Origin: Alphaproteobacteria bacterium
Lineage (GTDB): Bacteria > Pseudomonadota > Alphaproteobacteria > UBA2966
DNA length: 49,604 nucleotides
Reading direction: 5' to 3'
NCBI GenBank assembly: GCA_018650465.1
Contig: JABIFY010000005.1
Location: forward strand, 1 to 49,604
Shown: positions 36,678 to 44,468 of the stretch, piece by piece
Numbering within the stretch: the first letter of the stretch is position 1
Layout of the letters: every line of letters starts with the position of its first letter
Notes under the pieces: model-generated
What the model was told of the DNA's origin: nothing
The model's input: the letters and a program-made list of their open reading frames with translations, nothing else
Databases searched by the model: none
Program-made: the position numbers and the translations under genes

Positions 36678-36719
36678 ATTATTACACGTATTTAGGTATA
36701 TAGTTACGTATGTAATAAT
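36678..36719. promoter_or_regulatory. inverted repeat upstream of the catabolic cluster
   Basis: ATTATTACA (36678-36686) and TGTAATAAT (36711-36719) are perfect 9-bp inverted arms around a 24-nt AT-rich spacer that itself contains CGTA and TACGTA. It lies 38 nt before the NicX-like gene, in an otherwise gene-free 318-nt gap (36440-36757), and is the probable operator/promoter of the cluster. No matching regulator gene is adjacent. Confidence 0.5.
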
Positions 36720-36757
36720 TCAAAACTAAAAACTGTCACAGACGTGCAAACAGGTGG

Positions 36758-37795
36758 ATGATGCAGCAACGGGCCGAGGAAAAGTGGGTAACTTGTTTCG
36801 AACAGGTCTTTGAAATGAGTGGTGTCGGGGCAGGTGATCTGGTGGGTATCCTGTCAGAATCCCTTTCACGACCAGTGTTGGTCGAACTTGCGGATCGCGG
36901 TCTGCAACGACGTGGTGCAAGAGTTTTTCATATCCAGGTGCCAACGCCGTCGCTGACGGAACCTGTACCGGTAAGATCAACCGGGTCAACCACGGCCTTT
37001 GAAGGCTACGATGATCTGCTGTCGGGACTTGGTAATTGTTCTCTGGTGGTGGACTGCACGGTTGAAGGTTTGCTACACGCGAAGGAACGCGATGTCTTGT
37101 TGCAGGCGGGCACACGCGTCTTCATGATTTCCAACGAACATCCTGAAATCCTCGAACGCTGTATGCCGGACCAGGCTCTTCAGCCCCGTGTTGATCTGGC
37201 TCTGTCGACCTTGTCCAGTGCACGTGAAATGCGGGTTACGTCATCTGCTGGAACGGACCTGGTGGTGAATGTCACGGATGCGCCGACGCGCGGCGGTGCC
37301 GGGTTTCTCGGTCCTGATGACAAAGTCGCTTACTGGCCTGCCGGTCTGTGCCTGTGTTTCCCCCTGCAAAACAGTGTGAACGGCACTGTAGTGCTGGACG
37401 TCGGCGATGTGAACCTGACTTTCAAACGGTACGTGGAGTCGCCGGTTACATTCCGCATTGAAAATGACTATGTCACTGCCATCGAAGGCACCGGCCTGGA
37501 TGCAGAATTGTTGCGCTCCTATTACGCAGGCTGGAACGATCCGCTGGCTTATACGGTATCGCACGTCGGCTGGGGTCTTAATCCCGGCGCCCGCTGGGAT
37601 GCCCTGGTAATGTATGACAAGGACCAGACCAACGGCACAGAATTGCGCGCCCTTGAAGGCAGCTTCCTGTTTTCAACCGGGGCCAACGACTTTGCCGGGC
37701 GCTATACGGCCTGCCATTTTGATTACCCCATGCGTAACTGTGATGTGTCGCTGGACGGTGTGGCTGTGGTGGAAAAAGGAAGGCTGGTGTCGTGA
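36758..37795 (+). CDS. NicX-like (2,5-dihydroxypyridine 5,6-dioxygenase) / M29-related protein
   Basis: 345 aa. Similar to NicX, the mononuclear iron dioxygenase that opens 2,5-dihydroxypyridine to N-formylmaleamate, itself related to M29 aminopeptidases. Metal ligands of Pseudomonas NicX (His265, His318, Asp320) have counterparts at His269 (YTVSHVGWGLNP), His320 and Asp322 (TACHFDYPMRNC) with nearly the same spacing. SAGTDLVVNVTDAPTRGGAGF and AYWPAGLCLCFP also fit. The other members of the island (hydrolase, monooxygenases, maleate-isomerase-like protein) support a ring-cleavage role, but the natural ring is unknown. An M29-type peptidase role is the alternative. Start ATG 36758; ATG 36761 is equally possible. 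Overlaps the next gene by 4 nt. Confidence 0.75.
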   Translation: MMQQRAEEKWVTCFEQVFEMSGVGAGDLVGILSESLSRPVLVELADRGLQRRGARVFHIQVPTPSLTEPVPVRSTGSTTAFEGYDDLLSGLGNCSLVVDCTVEGLLHAKERDVLLQAGTRVFMISNEHPEILERCMPDQALQPRVDLALSTLSSAREMRVTSSAGTDLVVNVTDAPTRGGAGFLGPDDKVAYWPAGLCLCFPLQNSVNGTVVLDVGDVNLTFKRYVESPVTFRIENDYVTAIEGTGLDAELLRSYYAGWNDPLAYTVSHVGWGLNPGARWDALVMYDKDQTNGTELRALEGSFLFSTGANDFAGRYTACHFDYPMRNCDVSLDGVAVVEKGRLVS

Positions 37796-38619
37796 CGGTA
37801 CCGTCTTATCTGCCCGGCAAGCCCGCCCTTGCCTATGACCGAACCGGGCAGGGCCCGGCTGTAATCTTTCTGCACGGTATTGGCGGCAACCGGTCAAGCT
37901 GGCGGACACAAGGTGAAGCGCTCTCCGGTCATTTCACGACGATCGCCTGGGACGCGCGGGGGTATGGTGCATCCGATGATTATGACGGACCGTTGGATTT
38001 TGCCAGTTTTGCCGCCGATCTGGTCCGGCTGCTGGACCACCTGAAGATTGAAAAGGCACACCTTGTGGGGCTGTCCATGGGGGCCCGCATCCTGATGGAC
38101 TTTTTCCCCAACCACGGCGAGCGGGCCGCGACAATGACTCTGTGCGACTGTTTTTCCGGCTTTGAAGCAACACTCACTCCCGACAAACAAGCCGAATTCA
38201 TTCGCCTGCGCCAGAAACCCTTGCTGGAGGGCAAAAGCCTTGCAGAAATGGCACCGGCTCTGGTTAAGTCGCTGGTCGGGCCAAACTGTTCCGACGACGG
38301 TCGAGCTGCATTGACTGAAAGTATTCTGGCCCTGCACGTTGAAAGCTATTTAAAAACCATTGCAGCCAGTGTTGGTTTTGATCGCAGCAATGATGTCTCG
38401 GCGATTGATGTGCCTGTGCAATTGATCTACGGCGAACATGATCGACTGACACCACCTGCCATCGGTGAAACCCTGCTCGAAAAAATTGCCGATGCCCGAC
38501 TGGGTATTGTCGAAGACGCTGGCCACCTCAGCAACCTGGAACAGCCTGACCGGTTCAACGGCATCCTGGCCCCGTTTCTGGACCAACACGCGAGTCTTGC
38601 AACGAGCCTGACGTTATAA
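37792..38619 (+). CDS. alpha/beta hydrolase of the catabolic cluster
   Basis: 275 aa cytoplasmic hydrolase. The catalytic triad is visible: Ser95 in VGLSMGAR, Asp217 in YGEHDRLTPP and His245 in DAGHLSNLEQP. The oxyanion-hole segment is FLHGIGGNRSSW. By position it could play the part of NicD, the N-formylmaleamate deformylase that follows NicX in nicotinate degradation. The sequence also resembles 3-oxoadipate enol-lactonases, so the substrate is uncertain. The GTG start overlaps the NicX-like gene's stop (GTGA), so it is translationally coupled to it. Confidence 0.82.
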   Translation: MTVPSYLPGKPALAYDRTGQGPAVIFLHGIGGNRSSWRTQGEALSGHFTTIAWDARGYGASDDYDGPLDFASFAADLVRLLDHLKIEKAHLVGLSMGARILMDFFPNHGERAATMTLCDCFSGFEATLTPDKQAEFIRLRQKPLLEGKSLAEMAPALVKSLVGPNCSDDGRAALTESILALHVESYLKTIAASVGFDRSNDVSAIDVPVQLIYGEHDRLTPPAIGETLLEKIADARLGIVEDAGHLSNLEQPDRFNGILAPFLDQHASLATSLTL

Positions 38620-38632
38620 CAATGAAAGACGA

Positions 38633-38929
38633 ATGATGCTTTTTACGATCTTGATGATGGACAAACCCGAAAGTGCTGACTTGCGCCAGGCCACCGGCGC
38701 TGCACATCGTGACTACATGATGGCGAATACAGATGGTATGCGCCTGGGTGGGCCCTTGCTGGCACCGGACGGTGAAACCGTGAATGGCAGTATGGCCATC
38801 AAGGAATTTACCGACCGTAAGGCGGCAGAAAAATTCGTGGCGAACGAGCCGTACAACAAGGCCGGTTTGTTTGAGACGGTGATCATCCGGCCTTTCAAGG
38901 CAGTCGTTGATCAGCCGTCAGACAATTGA
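38633..38929 (+). CDS. YCII-related domain protein
   Basis: 98 aa, dimeric ferredoxin-like fold. LFTILMMDKPESADLRQATGAAHRDYM and MRLGGPLLAPDGETVNGSMAIKEF are typical of YCII proteins, which share a fold with muconolactone isomerase; some act in ring-cleavage pathways. Its place between a hydrolase and a monooxygenase suggests an isomerase or accessory role here, unproven. Two adjacent ATGs (38633, 38636) could serve as start. Confidence 0.82.
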   Translation: MMLFTILMMDKPESADLRQATGAAHRDYMMANTDGMRLGGPLLAPDGETVNGSMAIKEFTDRKAAEKFVANEPYNKAGLFETVIIRPFKAVVDQPSDN

Positions 38930-38952
38930 CAAGGTGAGAGAGTAACAAGCGC

Positions 38953-40614
38953 ATGAAACGGGTACCTGTATTGATTTGTGGTGGCGGTTCGGTGGGACTG
39001 TCATTGGCCGCTGAACTGGGCTGGCGCGGTGTTGAATGCCTGACAGTGGAGCGCATGGACGGCCTGAATATGCATCCGCGTGCCAACGCTGTGGCAAACC
39101 GGACAATGGAATATTATCGCCGCTGGGGCATTGATGGTGCCATTTCGGATGCCGGTGTGCCGCCGGATCTGCCCGCAAACTATTATTATATAACGACCCT
39201 GGCCGGGCGTATCTTACATGGTATTAACCTGCCGCCCTTTCGCGAGCTGAACAAACTGGCCGCCGCCAAGGGTGGATATGCCGCCAGCGAACACGGTTGG
39301 TCCCCTTACCTGAAAACCATTACCGGCCAACACGAAGTTGAAAAGGTGTTACTGGATTACGTGCAATCGCGCGAAAGCATCGATTTCCGTTTTGGCTATG
39401 AATTACGCAGTTTTGAGGATACTGGCGATGGTGTTGTCTGTCGTATTGCCAGAACCGGCGAAGTGGCGGAAGAGGAAGTTCTTTGCGATTATCTGGTGGG
39501 CTGTGATGGTGGCAAGTCCATGATTCGGCGCGAACTGGGCATTGACTTGAAAGGGCGCTCAAACCTGGCGGACTTTGTTTCTTTCTATTTCCGGGCGCCG
39601 GAACTTATGCAATGTCATGATTTTGGCCATGCCAATATCTTTTTCCCGCTGCACCGCGATCACCGTGGATTTTTACTGAACTGGGATGGTGGCACGACTT
39701 TTACCTATCACGTGATCCTGGATGAAGGCACGGACTGGCGCGACGTCGATGCCGTCAAAGCGGTGCAAGGCCTTGTGGACCAGGAAACACCGGTTGAAGT
39801 TATTTCGACGCAACCCTGGACCGCGCATGCCCTGGTCGCGGAACAATATGGCAAGGGCCGTGTTTTCCTGGCCGGTGATGCTGCTCACTTGTTCACACCA
39901 ACGGGCGGCTTTGGCATGAATACAGGTGTCTCGGACGTAATCGACCTTGGCTGGCGATTGCAGGCAGGATTGGAAGGCTGGGCAGGCTCTGGTTTGTTCG
40001 ACAGTTATACTCAGGAACGCCAGCCCATCGGCGTGCGCAATACGTCAGAAGCCGCGGACTGCTTTGACCGTTTGTTTGCTGTCATGCAAGAAGGGGATGA
40101 TCTGGATGATGACGGCCCCATCGGGGATGAAGTCCGTAGCCGCCTCAAGGGATTGATTGAACAGCAAGAGAAACTGATCGTTTCCTCTGGAACACTGCTT
40201 GGTTATCGCTATTCCGATTCCGCAATTGTTGTGCCCGATGGATCTCCAGAACCAGACGACCATCCGCGCAACTATGTGCCAACGGCCCGGCCTGGCCACC
40301 GTGCGCCGCATCTCTGGTTGCAGGATGGCCGCTCAATCCTCGACCTGTTCGGGGCCGGATTTACCCTGCTGATCTTTGCGCCAGCCGGATCAGAAGCCAA
40401 TATCTCTCCCCTGATTACGGCGGCCACTGCCGCTGGTTTACCGCTCAGTGTTTCGCTGGTTGAAGATGCCGCTGCTGCCACGCTTTACGAGGCCAGTTAC
40501 GTTCTGGTCCGCCCGGACCTGATGGTCGCGTGGCGCAGCGATACACCACCCGACAACGCCGCTGACATCATTGAACGGGTGCGAGGAGCTGCCCAGGTTC
40601 TGGTTACAAATTAG
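38953..40614 (+). CDS. FAD-dependent aromatic monooxygenase (MhpA/PheA-like, group A)
   Basis: 553 aa flavoprotein hydroxylase using NAD(P)H and O2. The FAD dinucleotide motif GGGSVG is at residues 10-15, the DG motif (VGCDGGKS) at about 185 and the GD motif (LAGDAAHLFTPTGGFGMN) at about 308. A C-terminal thioredoxin-like domain (about 400-550) is seen in phenol-hydroxylase-type members. In the island it probably hydroxylates the ring before opening by the NicX-like enzyme; substrate unknown. It starts 23 nt after the YCII gene with AAGGTGAGAG upstream. Convergent with a second monooxygenase gene. Confidence 0.88.
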   Translation: MKRVPVLICGGGSVGLSLAAELGWRGVECLTVERMDGLNMHPRANAVANRTMEYYRRWGIDGAISDAGVPPDLPANYYYITTLAGRILHGINLPPFRELNKLAAAKGGYAASEHGWSPYLKTITGQHEVEKVLLDYVQSRESIDFRFGYELRSFEDTGDGVVCRIARTGEVAEEEVLCDYLVGCDGGKSMIRRELGIDLKGRSNLADFVSFYFRAPELMQCHDFGHANIFFPLHRDHRGFLLNWDGGTTFTYHVILDEGTDWRDVDAVKAVQGLVDQETPVEVISTQPWTAHALVAEQYGKGRVFLAGDAAHLFTPTGGFGMNTGVSDVIDLGWRLQAGLEGWAGSGLFDSYTQERQPIGVRNTSEAADCFDRLFAVMQEGDDLDDDGPIGDEVRSRLKGLIEQQEKLIVSSGTLLGYRYSDSAIVVPDGSPEPDDHPRNYVPTARPGHRAPHLWLQDGRSILDLFGAGFTLLIFAPAGSEANISPLITAATAAGLPLSVSLVEDAAAATLYEASYVLVRPDLMVAWRSDTPPDNAADIIERVRGAAQVLVTN

Positions 40615-40658
40615 GTTCCAGCTACTGGTGGGTGGGGTATTGCCATATCAATTTGCCT

Positions 40659-41861
40659 TCACCCAATCGCCTTCGCCGCATCCAGCCCGGCGAACATGGA
40701 GCTTTTGTAGAGGTGGTCATAAAGGCGATCACGGTCTGAGGTAATAGCTTGCAAGTCTTTTAATAATTCAGCGCGTTTGGCGGGGTCTTTCTCGGCCATG
40801 CGTTTGCGGTTTTTGTCGGCTTGCACCAGGATCTGGTTATAGGCCACGGGCTGGCGTTGTCGGGTGTATTGGTCAAGCAAATCTGCCTTGGCTCCGTTCC
40901 AGACGGTGGTCAGTTTTTCGACCAGGTTGAAGGCATCGTGGACGCCACCGTTCATACCCATACCGCCGGACGGGCTGTTGAGGTGCGCAGAATCCCCGGC
41001 CATCAAGACCCGGCCATGAACATATTCCTTGATGATGCGCTGGTGCACGCGATAGGGGCGGCGGTCGATGATATCGAAGCGATCATGGCCCGGCATGATC
41101 TGGCGTAACTGGCCTTGCACCCGTTCGTCCGAGGCGGCGTCTTCCATGCTCAGGTCGGGATTGTAATAAAGACTGCATCGCCAGAAGCCTTTCAGGCGCA
41201 GCAGGGAAAAATTGCCAGAGGCGCTCCAACAATAATTGACATTCGATAGCCCCTCCAGATGCTCGTGAAAGGGAAAGGACGTCGAGGCCAGCACCGTGGT
41301 TTCCGGATAGGTCTTGCCATCAAATTCAAGCTGCAACAGATCCCGAATTTTGCTGCCGGCACCATCTGCTGCAATGACGTATCTTGCCCGCATATCAACA
41401 GTATCCTGGTTCTGACCAATCATAAGTTTCAGGGTCACACCATCGCTGTCCTGTGATAATCCGGTTACGCGATGGCCAAAGCGAAAGTCAACATTGCCAT
41501 CCCGCACCAGTTTGTCACGGATGATCCGGCAAAGCTTTGCTTGCTCGCATTGCAGACGATAGGGGTGGGCTGTGACATCTGCCAGAACCGACATATCAAA
41601 GACGGCTTTGTCGCCGGTTTCGTGCATACGAATTTGCCAGGTGGGGCAGGTCAGCCCCTCAGCCAGCAGTTGCCCGGTAACACCATATGCATCGAGCATG
41701 TCCAGCGTCGGTGGATGAAAGGTCGAGGCTCGAAGATCATCACTGATGTCGTCCTCGGCTTCGACAATCGTAACTGGAATTTTTGCCTCGGCCAGCAGCA
41801 TTGCCGCCACGAGGCCCACCGGTCCGGCACCGGCTATGATAATCCGATCATCTGTTTGCAA
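40659..41861 (-). CDS. second FAD-dependent monooxygenase (group A)
   Basis: 400 aa. GxGxxG motif GAGPVG at residues 11-16, DG motif AADGAGSKIRDLL near 165, and GD motif GDSAHLNSPSGGMGMN starting at 289. It lacks the C-terminal thioredoxin-like domain of the neighbour at 38953, so it is closer in size to 6-hydroxynicotinate 3-monooxygenase or salicylate hydroxylase. The TTG start at 41861 was chosen because it gives MQTDDRIIIAGAGPVG and has GGAG 8 nt upstream. The frame stays open far upstream, but that part is antisense to the racemase-like gene. Divergent from that gene; convergent with the first monooxygenase. The substrate is unknown. Confidence 0.85.
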   Translation of the reverse strand: MQTDDRIIIAGAGPVGLVAAMLLAEAKIPVTIVEAEDDISDDLRASTFHPPTLDMLDAYGVTGQLLAEGLTCPTWQIRMHETGDKAVFDMSVLADVTAHPYRLQCEQAKLCRIIRDKLVRDGNVDFRFGHRVTGLSQDSDGVTLKLMIGQNQDTVDMRARYVIAADGAGSKIRDLLQLEFDGKTYPETTVLASTSFPFHEHLEGLSNVNYCWSASGNFSLLRLKGFWRCSLYYNPDLSMEDAASDERVQGQLRQIMPGHDRFDIIDRRPYRVHQRIIKEYVHGRVLMAGDSAHLNSPSGGMGMNGGVHDAFNLVEKLTTVWNGAKADLLDQYTRQRQPVAYNQILVQADKNRKRMAEKDPAKRAELLKDLQAITSDRDRLYDHLYKSSMFAGLDAAKAIG

Positions 41862-41922
41862 ACTGTTTACTCCATGGGCCGATACGTTTGTCTCAATCTG
41901 TTTATCCCGGTACGATCTGTTT
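41850..41922. repeat. three direct copies of ATCTGTTT in a divergent promoter region
   Basis: ATCTGTTT occurs at 41850-41857, 41896-41903 and 41915-41922. The last two are 19 nt apart, about two helical turns. They straddle the start of the minus-strand monooxygenase and precede the racemase-like gene at 41949. This may be a regulator-binding array; low-complexity coincidence is possible. Confidence 0.3.
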
Positions 41923-41948
41923 GTAGAGAGCTGACACTGGAATATTGT

Positions 41949-42713
41949 ATGACTGAAGATACCGGACTTGAATACGCCCCCAAAGGCTTGATCGGGGTTT
42001 TGACGCCCCAGGCCAATACAACGGTCGAGCCGGAATATGCCATCTGGATGCCGTCTGGCTTTTCCTGGATCAATGCCCGCATGACCAGTAATAAGGCAGA
42101 AATCGCGGATCGTTTGGTCGATTATACAGATGCCCTGGATGATCATATGAAGCAGTTCGCCAATGCGCCGGTGCAATCGGTGGCCTTCGGTACCACGGGC
42201 GCGTCCTATCTGATCGGGCATGAGCGTGAAGACCAGATGATTGCAGAATTTCAGGACCGCTATGGCATTCCCCTGGTGATGGCAGCAACGGCGATCTGTT
42301 CGGCGCTTGCTCTGTTGGGGGCCCGTCGTATCGGCCTCGTCAGTCCATACCCGCCGGGCCTGACCGAAAAAAGCATCGAATACTGGCAGTCTCGCGGGCT
42401 GGAAGTTGTCACGGTTTCCAGCGCCTGGGATGACCAGGGGGCCTTTCATCCGATCTATGCCCTGACGGGCGCGCCGGTCTCTGCGGCTTTGGAGCCGTTG
42501 TTGTCGCGCGATGATCTTGACGCCATTCTTTTGTTAGGCACAGGCATGCCCACCGTCCGGCCGATCCAGGCGGCGCGGGACAAAACCGCCACGCCGATTA
42601 TTTCCTGCATGCTGGCCCTGGTCTGGGCGTCGGTCGCGGCGATTGATCCGGCGCACGACACAGCGACGGCACTCAAGTCATGGCTGGCGGGAGATCACTG
42701 GCGTGCCGACTGA
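41949..42713 (+). CDS. Asp/Glu racemase-superfamily protein (maleate isomerase/arylmalonate decarboxylase-like) lacking both catalytic Cys
   Basis: 254 aa. The fold is recognised from GLIGVLTPQANTTVEPEYAIW, SVAFGTTGASYLIGHE, ATAICSALALLGARRIGLVSPYP and DAILLLGTGMPTV. Maleate isomerases use two cysteines, in contexts like ACTTxS and SCTNL; here both positions read glycine (Gly81 in AFGTTG, Gly197 in LLGTGM). Arylmalonate decarboxylase has lost only the first. Its two cysteines (117, 220) lie elsewhere. In the island it would be the NicE (maleate isomerase) counterpart, but chemistry must differ or be lost. ATG 41949 has only a weak GGA upstream. The stop overlaps the next gene's GTG. Confidence 0.78.
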   Translation: MTEDTGLEYAPKGLIGVLTPQANTTVEPEYAIWMPSGFSWINARMTSNKAEIADRLVDYTDALDDHMKQFANAPVQSVAFGTTGASYLIGHEREDQMIAEFQDRYGIPLVMAATAICSALALLGARRIGLVSPYPPGLTEKSIEYWQSRGLEVVTVSSAWDDQGAFHPIYALTGAPVSAALEPLLSRDDLDAILLLGTGMPTVRPIQAARDKTATPIISCMLALVWASVAAIDPAHDTATALKSWLAGDHWRAD

Positions 42714-43488
42714 TTTTGAAGGCACGGTTTTCGAACCCGATGCCAATGCCCGTATTGTCTCGCTGGTTCCATCGCTGACGGAACTGGTTTTTGATCTGGG
42801 CTTGGGCACACACCTGGTTGGACGCACACATTATTGTGTGCATCCGGCAGACAAGTTGACGGCTGTCCCCAGCCTGGGCGGCACCAAGAAGATCAAGATG
42901 GATCGACTGGCGGAAGTTGGGGCCACTCATGTGCTGGTCAATGTCGACGAAAACCCTAAAGAACTGGCGGCTGAGATCGCCGCTACCGGGATCAAAGTCG
43001 TCGTCACCCACCCCAACGGTCCGGAAGATAATCCAGCACTTTATCGATTGATCGGAGAGCTTTTCGGCGCAAAAGACGCGGCAGAAGACATGTGCAAACG
43101 GTTCGACGACGCCCTCGCAGACCTGAAAGCGGCGACCTTGAACGCGCCGACAAAACGCGTGCTCTATCTGATATGGAAAGACCCCTGGATGACCATCAGC
43201 CAGGATACCTACATTGCCAACACACTTCAACTGATCAACTGGCAAACGGCGGGTAGTGACCCAGACAACCGCTATCCTGAAATTGATATGGCGCGAATTA
43301 TTCTTGAAGCTGACCTGGTGCTATTTTCCACCGAACCCTATGCCTTTACGGAAAATGATCTCATCGAATTTTCCAGTTCCTTCCCGGATACACCCGCACA
43401 ACTCATCGACGGCGAAATGACCTCATGGTACGGCAGCCGGGCGATTGAAGGGTTGCGATATTTGCAAAATATTGGGGAAAATCAATAA
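42703..43488 (+). CDS. helical-backbone metal receptor (BtuF/TroA-like) without signal peptide
   Basis: 261 aa. RIVSLVPSLTELVFDLGLGTHLVGRTHYC, MDRLAEVGATHVLVNVDENP and LIWKDPWMTISQDTYIANTLQLIN follow the BtuF-like (cobalamin or iron-chelate binding, type III) substrate-binding fold. No signal peptide or lipobox is seen, so it is likely cytoplasmic and not a transporter component; no ABC permease or ATPase for it lies nearby. The GTG start has GGGAG upstream and overlaps the racemase-like gene by 11 nt, so the two are probably co-translated. A ligand such as a corrinoid or other metal complex is possible; unproven. Confidence 0.78.
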   Translation: MPTDFEGTVFEPDANARIVSLVPSLTELVFDLGLGTHLVGRTHYCVHPADKLTAVPSLGGTKKIKMDRLAEVGATHVLVNVDENPKELAAEIAATGIKVVVTHPNGPEDNPALYRLIGELFGAKDAAEDMCKRFDDALADLKAATLNAPTKRVLYLIWKDPWMTISQDTYIANTLQLINWQTAGSDPDNRYPEIDMARIILEADLVLFSTEPYAFTENDLIEFSSSFPDTPAQLIDGEMTSWYGSRAIEGLRYLQNIGENQ

Positions 43489-43604
43489 CATACAATAGTA
43501 TATAAAATAGAGAAAATATTTATAGTACTATCCTAATAAGTGTGTAATCGTTACTCTGTCCTGTAGCTGACGGAATTGATCTGTCATCTAACAGGGAGAG
43601 CGAT

Positions 43605-43805
43605 ATGGGAAAGAAGACAGGGTTCATCCTGATTGTTGCAGGTGTATTGATCGGGGCCGCTGCCATCGCCGGATCTTTTCTGGCCACAGACCATCATCAC
43701 AGCGGCAATCAAATAGTTGGTCATGGCGGCGGCCTTGATTCCTGTGGCGGTCACACCAATCATAAAACCGGCCGCTATCACTATCACCGCGGGCCCTTCT
43801 GCTGA
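43605..43805 (+). CDS. YHYH-motif mini-protein, membrane-anchored or secreted
   Basis: 66 aa. The N-terminal hydrophobic segment FILIVAGVLIGAAAIAGSFL is followed by a His- and Gly-rich tail with DSCGGHTNHKTGRYHYHRGPFC, which resembles the short YHYH domain found in small bacterial exported proteins. Eight histidines (HHH, HTNH, YHYH among others) and two cysteines suggest metal binding or a disulfide; this is inference. AGGGAG gives a good ribosome site. The upstream 116-nt AT-rich gap carries a perfect 10-bp palindrome ATAGTACTAT (43522-43531). The metal-exporter genes fetAB follow downstream. Confidence 0.65.
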   Translation: MGKKTGFILIVAGVLIGAAAIAGSFLATDHHHSGNQIVGHGGGLDSCGGHTNHKTGRYHYHRGPFC

Positions 43806-43818
43806 GGCCTTAACGAAC

Positions 43819-43843
43819 ATTAATTAGTGCCAGGCACTAATTA
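43819..43843. promoter_or_regulatory. 25-nt perfect palindrome (12-1-12) before fetAB
   Basis: The arms TTAATTAGTGCC (43819-43830) and GGCACTAATTAA (43832-43843) are exact reverse complements around a single A. It lies 14 nt after the YHYH stop and 31 nt before the fetA start. There is no T-run after it, so an operator is more likely than a terminator. A 12-bp perfect arm is long for chance. Confidence 0.6.
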
Positions 43844-43874
43844 ACGAAATACCACTTAACAGGTATGGTACGCC

Positions 43875-44468
43875 ATGCTTGAAGCCCGGAAACTTTCTCG
43901 TCTGACACTTGGTCCTGTGGATTTATCCCTGGAGGCGGGGGAAGTCGTGGCGCTGCGTGGGGCGTCCGGGTCAGGCAAGACATTGTTGATGCGAGCCCTG
44001 GCAGACCTTGATCCGTGTCGTGGCGACGTTCTCCTGGATGATGTTGAACGCAGGGCTTTTTTTGCACCGGATTGGCGCAAGGCTGTGGCCTGGGTCCCGG
44101 CGGAGGCGGGCTGGTGGTCCGACACAGTTATTGAGCATTTCACAGATTGGCAGGTGGCGCTGCCTTTGATAGAGGAACTGGGGCTGTCGCCAGACTGTGG
44201 CGGCTGGCAGGTCTCGCGTGCCTCAACAGGCGAGCGTCAGCGTCTGGCGCTGGTGCGGGCCATTTCCCAACAGCCAAAAGTCCTGTTGCTGGATGAGCCG
44301 ACGTCGGGCCTGGATCGCCAATCTGTTGCTCAGGTCGAAACACTGATTGCCAGATTGGCAGGTGCGGGAGCATCCGTTCTCTGGACCACCCATGACGAAG
44401 ACCAGGCAGCACGTGTGGCTTCACGTGCCTTGTTGATCGAGAACGGCAAGTTGGCGGCTGCGGCATGA
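43875..44468 (+). CDS. fetA: ABC transporter ATPase, FetA (YbbL) family
   Basis: 197 aa, compact ATPase. Walker A GASGSGKT is at residues 29-36, the signature is STGERQRLALVRAI, Walker B VLLLDEPTSGLD, switch His in TTHDED. The short length and the UPF0014 partner downstream identify the FetAB (YbbLM) type, which in E. coli protects against iron-driven peroxide stress, probably by exporting iron. The start overlaps nothing upstream. The 25-nt palindrome lies just before it. The stop overlaps fetB by 4 nt. Confidence 0.88.
   Translation: MLEARKLSRLTLGPVDLSLEAGEVVALRGASGSGKTLLMRALADLDPCRGDVLLDDVERRAFFAPDWRKAVAWVPAEAGWWSDTVIEHFTDWQVALPLIEELGLSPDCGGWQVSRASTGERQRLALVRAISQQPKVLLLDEPTSGLDRQSVAQVETLIARLAGAGASVLWTTHDEDQAARVASRALLIENGKLAAAA

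Noticed and set aside
41472-41948. N-terminal extension of the racemase-like frame (plus)
   Set aside because: It is antisense to the monooxygenase gene; the family starts at MTEDTGLEYAPKGLIG (ATG 41949).
41862-42449. N-terminal extension of the second monooxygenase frame (minus)
   Set aside because: The extension is antisense to the racemase-like gene and precedes the FAD-binding motif that should be near the N-terminus; TTG 41861 with GGAG fits better.
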